Shown here: positions 59,041 to 64,000 of the stretch, in pieces
How positions within the stretch are numbered: position 1 is the stretch's first letter
How the letters are laid out: every line of letters starts with the position of its first letter
NCBI GenBank assembly: GCA_949152475.1
Contig: OX424558.1
Span: 33,180,651-33,244,650 of the forward strand
Direction: 5' to 3'
DNA: 64,000 nucleotides
Origin: Terebella lapidaria
Lineage: Eukaryota > Annelida > Polychaeta > Terebellida > Terebellidae
Program-made: the position numbers and the translations under genes
The notes under the pieces: model-generated
Databases searched by the model: none
Told to the model about the DNA's origin: nothing
What the model saw: the letters and a program-made list of their open reading frames with translations, nothing else

Positions 59041-59576
59041 AATGTACATATCATTCTCATGCATAAGAACCTACTCCCAACTGCTTATTCAAACCCCGCA
59101 GATGGATTTTTTACGAAAGACACATTACAGCAAGTTCTTTCATGTCATTCTATAGTTTTGAGGAACCTTTAGGCCATACATAAATCTTTCAGCTCCACAA
59201 TTTCCCCTAACTCTATTGGAATTGCACGATTCGAACGTGGAAGTGTGTGAAAACGGCAACTGAAGTTTGTTAAATATTTCGAAATAAAATTTCAACTATT
59301 CTGACAGCAGTGGACACATGCAAGAACACCAACAGTTAGTTTCAAGTTTGACAGTTAAATGATAAAGTGATACCCAGTGATGTGTGATTTCTGAAGTGAT
59401 GTATATTCTGTCTGACAATTCTGTTACTGCACGTTAGTTAATGGAATGGATAAATATAACTATATTAATATAGTATAGCGAGTGCAAGTGGAATGTCGCG
59501 AGTGTTGTGTTAGTTATTCACGGCAAGATAGCGGCGACAACAAAAACCATAACGTCAAAACCCATGTTTACACAGA
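59041..59576. other. Stretch without recognised features
   Basis: No gene recognised; lies between two copies of the direct repeat. Confidence 0.5.
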
Positions 59577-60790
59577 GCAACCTCTTCAAAAGTCAGATAA
59601 TTCGTACTGCCTGTGATTCAATAATTGACATGTCACATGTGTCATTATAATGATATTTCCTTGTCGAGCATCACCTGCGTCACAAAAACCAATGTGAGCA
59701 TCGTTGGTGCACTGTGCACATCCATCCAGATCTTTTTTTTGAACAAAAATGCTCCCTGAGTTACTATTTGTGGGGACTCAACGCTCGACTCCGTTCAAAA
59801 TACAAAAGGATTTGCTAACATGAACAAGCAGGTACATTTCTCCTCGAAGTCAAAGCAGCCACCAGAAATTTCGAGCAATTGAAATATGTACCTATTTGTG
59901 TATCATTCAACGCATTCAACATGACCCATATAAGAATGTTTTATCCAACATGTTTCACATGAGAGTGTCGCGTAATAACGCGATATTGGTGCATACGTAC
60001 GTATAACATGAAGGAATGACTGTTGGGAACGATAGCATTTGTAGCATTACCATGTCAAAGACAACCATTTTCACGGGAAAACGTACAGAATATAGCACAA
60101 AAGAGCCGAATCAGCCTTCTATGTTGCACCTTCCACCCACCCTAAACTAATTCCATGTTTTCATCCAGCAAAGAGATTCGTGGTCAAATTATGGTCTGAG
60201 GGTTTAAGATAATCAGGACAAAAAGCACCAATAATTGGCCCATTCCCGGTAAACTCCATGTATCACCCAGTATAATCTTCAACCGGAAATTTATGGATAA
60301 GTGTCGATGTTCATACTAGGTAGATTGAAAAGCCACCACTTGTAATGTAAATTGTCCAAGCGGTGAAGGTGTCAGTAGATGTGCAGTGAATAGATAAAGA
60401 GCCACACCGCCCATCATCTGTGCACGCTGAAACGCAATTCCCACCATATTTCGGGACGTTCAACTCCAGTCACTTACATTCACCAGAGAATTATTCGAAA
60501 TATAAGTGATAATATAGAGATTGTAGCTATTTTGAGTTGATTGCTTTTGTACACAACACATGATCATCAACGTCATACAGTAAATTGATGGGTTTCTCGA
60601 ATCAAGACAATTCTTGGAATTCAATTGGTACACTTACATAATGACTCCCATGTAAAAAAATGCTCCAATTCACTTTCAAGTACGTGACATGTATTTCCGA
60701 ATATGGAAGGATTGTATTTTTGGCACGTCACATCATGAAGCATTTACAAAATGATAAATGTATTAATCCCAATCAACAAAAATAGCTGAA
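59577..60790 (+). repeat. Direct repeat, older diverged copy
   Basis: Begins with AACCTCTTCAAAAGTCAGAT as at 57990. Further matches are GGTGAAGGTGTCAGTAGATG (60364 and 58159), ACACAACACATGATC, and the TACATAATGA...GCATTTACA block (60630-60750 and 58885-58980). It lies just before the reverse transcriptase frame. Confidence 0.7.
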
Positions 60791-60859
60791 AATATAGGAA
60801 AAATACACAGCCCCATCACTTGAAACTTGTATATGTATTGTGTAATATGTTTTGTGTAA

Positions 60860-62173
60860 TATGTAATATGTCACGTACATGTCACGTACCAGTGCCTGTT
60901 TGACGAACTGGGTATTGCCAACAATACTAATTCCAATAGTACATACCAAGCCATTACCGTGCCCAAACAGGATATCTTATCAAATCATTTGTCTGTATTG
61001 CATTCGTTTGGTATTACTACCTCATGTATAGATTCTAATCTACCGAACTTATATTGGATCCCAAAGTTGCACAAAAATCCACACAAACAAAGATATATTT
61101 CAGGTTCAGCATCATGTTCTACCAAAGCCCTTTCTAAAATATTAACTACTATATTGTCTAAAATTAAACAGGGTCTCCAAAAGTACTCTGAAACCATCTA
61201 TTCTAGAAGTGGTATAAACCAAATGTGGATATTAAAAAATTCCAAATCTTTATTGGAATATCTACATTCTCACACACTTTCAAAAGTAACGTCTATCAAA
61301 ACATTTGATTTCTCCACTTTGTACACAACTATACCTCATTCTGAACTGAAATCTCAGCTTAAAAAACTAATCAATAATTCATTTTTCTCTAAAAAGGGAC
61401 AACGTCGGTACCACTATATTGTAGTTAAATATAATACCGCTTATTTTGTTAAAGGCGACTCTGATGCCCCATACAAATATACTGAAATAGATGTGGTAAA
61501 TATGGTTAATTTTCTGATTGATAATATTTTTGTGGAATTTGGTGGTCGAATATTTCAACAAACTATTGGTATTCCCATGGGTACAAACTGTGCACCATTA
61601 TTGGCAGACCTGTTTTTATACTCATATGAATCAGATTTTATCCAACATTTACAAAGAGGAGGTTCTAAGAAACTAACATGTAATTTTAATTTCACTTTCC
61701 GATACATAGATGATGTATTGTCGCTAAATAATCCCAAGTTTGGTGATTATTTGGATGTCATATATCCTAAGGAACTTGAAATTAAGGATACTACAGAATC
61801 CGCTAATTTTTCCAACTATCTAGACCTGAGGTTGGAGATTGATAATGATTCTAACCTGTCAACTAGATTATATGACAAACGTGATGATTTCAATTTTTCC
61901 ATAGTCAATTTCCCTTTTCTAAGCAGCAACATTCCTATGTCACCGTCATATGGTGTGTTTGTTTCTCAACTTATACGCTATTCCAGAGCTAGTTGCAAAT
62001 ATGAGGACTTTGTCTATCGAAGTGCCCAGCTAGTCTCTAAACTGCTACGACAAGGATATGTTTTACCAAGACTTATCGCTGCGTTTAAGAAATTCTATGG
62101 ACGTCATCATGATCTGGTTGATAAATACAGCAAATCCATGTCTGCCATGCAACTAGATCTATTTTCATGTTAA
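60860..62173 (+). CDS. Penelope-like element reverse transcriptase, 5' end unclear
   Basis: Open frame of 437 codons with no ATG near its start; it opens after a stop at 60857 and recognisable protein begins around 60893 (CLFDELGI). Reverse transcriptase motifs in order: LYWIPKLHK, SGSASCSTKALSK, SRSGINQMW, FDFSTLYTTIPHS (first catalytic Asp, ~61304), GIPMGTNCAPLLADLFLYSY, FRYIDDVLSLNN (catalytic YIDD, ~61703), YLDLRLEID, LYDKRDDFNF, then a C-terminal KFYGRHHDLVDKYSKSMS tail and stop. These are hallmarks of the Penelope-like / FDFSTLYT group common in marine invertebrates. No GIY-YIG endonuclease is fused at the end, so this is an endonuclease-lacking type or the domain is missing. The true N-terminus is probably truncated or on an upstream exon. 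Confidence 0.9.
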   Translation, partial: YVICHVHVTYQCLFDELGIANNTNSNSTYQAITVPKQDILSNHLSVLHSFGITTSCIDSNLPNLYWIPKLHKNPHKQRYISGSASCSTKALSKILTTILSKIKQGLQKYSETIYSRSGINQMWILKNSKSLLEYLHSHTLSKVTSIKTFDFSTLYTTIPHSELKSQLKKLINNSFFSKKGQRRYHYIVVKYNTAYFVKGDSDAPYKYTEIDVVNMVNFLIDNIFVEFGGRIFQQTIGIPMGTNCAPLLADLFLYSYESDFIQHLQRGGSKKLTCNFNFTFRYIDDVLSLNNPKFGDYLDVIYPKELEIKDTTESANFSNYLDLRLEIDNDSNLSTRLYDKRDDFNFSIVNFPFLSSNIPMSPSYGVFVSQLIRYSRASCKYEDFVYRSAQLVSKLLRQGYVLPRLIAAFKKFYGRHHDLVDKYSKSMSAMQLDLFSC

Positions 62174-62425
62174 TTTTGGGGAATTCATGACGGGTGCCAC
62201 TAGTGGGGCAGGAAATGCTCACTCTTTCCGGAACACCTGATTTCACCTCCTGATGGCCATTTACGGGGGTTCATGAGTTTCCCTGTCATTTTTGTTTTCT
62301 CTCACTTCGTATGCCTGATATGACTTTCTGTCCCCGGACTATGAGATTGGATAACGGACCCTGTTTTGTTTGCTCGGAATACTTGATACTGGGTATTGAT
62401 TCCACGTCTATTATTATGCAGAGCA
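62174..62425 (+). other. 3' region of the Penelope-like element
   Basis: Shared with the minus-strand fragment at 37786-38238 from the last codons to about GATTCCACGTCTATTAT, which marks the conserved 3' part of the family. Confidence 0.8.
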
Positions 62426-63249
62426 TAGAGACGCAGCGAGTGGAAAGCTTATCGTATCATGCTAGTATAGACCGATATATATATATATATATATGATAAT
62501 TGATATTTTACACTATGTATATATTGTGATACTGATAGGCCTAAGCCTAGAGTATACATAGTGCTCAAATTCATATCGAGTAACACTGGCAGTTGGTTGA
62601 AGAAATCTGTGAATCTCACGAGCAATTATTGTCCGATATGGATTTCATGGGCCTATAGTGAGTATATGTAATAAAAAATATTAGGCCCTACGTGCGTAAA
62701 AAATAAAACTATAAAAAAAAAACTTTTCATCATAACCAATTGTTATTATTGAATCTAAATCTTCATCACCGGTATTACTAATATTGTATGCTATAGGAAG
62801 TTAAATATAAATAAAATTACTACAGCTGTAATGACTTCTGACATGAGGTTTGATAGGTAGGGCTATATTAGTCCACCAAAATAATCAGTTATAATTATTA
62901 GTAAACACAAAATTGTAAATGCAGTTTAAAAAATAACAGTTGTGTCATGATGATTTTTTTATAACCATTGTTATTTCTGAGTCTAAATACTTACTATATG
63001 AGAAACTACCTGGGGAGTAGAAGTTGCCCAAGACTACAGTTGTGAGATTCAATGGACGACGAGAGGTGACCGAATTTCATGGGTGGAAAACAATAATCAC
63101 AGCTGTGTAATAATGGAGTTGATTTTCTGAAAAAAAAAACTTTTCATCACAACCATTTCGTTAATTCTGAATATAATGACTAAGTAAAAGAAACTTCCAG
63201 AGAGTACCAGTTGCCCATGACTACTGGCAATGAGATTTGATAGGACAAT
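62426..63249. other. Mostly unrecognised; short (TA)n run
   Basis: A (TA)n run of about 18 bp near 62477. Two loosely similar segments around 62930-63020 and 63110-63200 share CTTTTCATCA/CAACCAT- and AGTTGCCCA-type words, suggesting a decayed tandem duplication. No gene. Confidence 0.55.
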
Positions 63250-64000
63250 ATGTTACTCGAAAAATAACTAATGTAGAGATTACAGATATTATTTTTTTTT
63301 ACTTTTTTGTACACAACTCATGATCATCTACACCATAGAGTAAATTAACGGGTTCTCGTGTGGCCACATATATTTACTGGTTGAACATCGGAGTCACTGT
63401 GGCTCTGAGCGTATTTGTTGGTCCGTCATTTCGTTTAATGTATACACATACACGTATGTAAGTATTCTTGGTTTTCAGCAATCAAGTATCTGAAAACGAT
63501 CAGATATGATCGGAAAGAATGGTGGATATTTGGGCCTTGACGTCTAGTTGAATGTATATATCTTATTTGAGTTCAGTTCAGCTGATTGTCCGGTTACTAT
63601 TCATTCCACATTCAGCCTCGGCCACTCTGTTGTTTCGCTAACATACTTATGCAAGGTTTACACTATTATTTGTCTTTCTCCACCCATGAGTGAAAGAGCA
63701 AGAATTCCACATGCACTCGGCCACTCTACTGGGTAGAAATTATATTATGTGGTAAAGTGCACAGCACCTTTGCTACGTTGAATAGATGTGCGCTTATATG
63801 TTAACTTTAATTCATTTGCAAAACAGTTGTAATTCAAATGGTACAGTGACATAATGATTTCCGATGGAAAGGTGACATGTACTTCTGTACATGGAAATAT
63901 TGTATCTTTGAGACATCACACCATGGAGCATTTACATAATTATGAATCGATTAAATATTAATAATTCAAATTTATATGCAATTGTTCTGTATACATATAC
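63250..64000 (+). repeat. Direct repeat, copy 2 (runs off the window)
   Basis: Matches 58285-59040 closely, including the inserted ~450 bp and its GGCCTTGACGTCTAG terminus (63533). Together with copy 1 it brackets the Penelope-like frame at a spacing of 4961 bp. Confidence 0.85.

Overview
The window reads as animal nuclear DNA, most likely from a marine invertebrate. A mollusc is my best guess, but nothing here proves it. The signs are long minisatellite-type arrays, a tRNA-derived SINE, a chromodomain-type Ty3/gypsy element, a Penelope-like reverse transcriptase, a pogo/Tigger-like transposase, hAT-type elements with 8-bp target duplications, an AT-rich background and almost no long open frames. 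I see no complete host gene. This is repeat-dominated, probably heterochromatic or pericentromere-like sequence.

Layout. 1-7877: array A of a satellite built from 31-bp and 26-bp versions of one monomer, with a 2310-bp higher-order period in its first half. 7938-8164: a foldback terminal-inverted-repeat element that itself carries satellite monomers in antisense. 8782-10124: a decayed pogo-like (DDE_1) transposase on the minus strand with a probable intron and C-terminal zinc-binding motifs. 10186-11460 and 20441-27730: two versions of one block (diverged satellite units plus a recurring ~170-bp module, here called M). In the first version the inner satellite array is about five units long; in the second it has grown to about 6 kb (array C). 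11461-19490: a whole-looking Ty3/gypsy element with 736-bp LTRs, inserted in an inverted copy of module M. 19912-20431: a hAT-type foldback MITE.

27.7-31.2 kb: dispersed repeats rich in AGGTCA half-sites, an unrecognised exon-like open stretch (28360-28593) and a SINE (30768-31019). 31735-33799: a hAT-type element with ~90-bp inverted ends, holding five 147-bp tandem units that each carry a DR1-type AGGTCA/AGTTCA pair. 34274-34717: another hAT MITE. 37035-38928: two related solo LTRs around a Penelope-like 3' fragment that itself carries a small MITE. 39.5-40.5 kb: a 224-bp duplication and a SINE-like repeat. 43243-43690: a 24-bp minisatellite. 45.3-46.4 kb: a tandem AGGTCA-bearing repeat. 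50150-54530: a nest of three terminal-inverted-repeat elements, one inside another. 56219-56384: a short MITE that shares ends with the innermost of these. 57985-64000: a Penelope-like element, its reverse transcriptase open over 1.3 kb, lying between direct repeats that may be its terminal repeats.

The parts explain one another mainly as insertion history: satellites grow inside transposon-like blocks, a chromodomain retroelement lands in them, and smaller elements nest in larger ones. The least ordinary signals are the seed-versus-expanded satellite block, the nuclear-receptor-type DR1 motif repeated at 147-bp intervals, and the stem-loop 8 nt after the gag stop. Intervals, alignments and identities were read by eye; no search was run.
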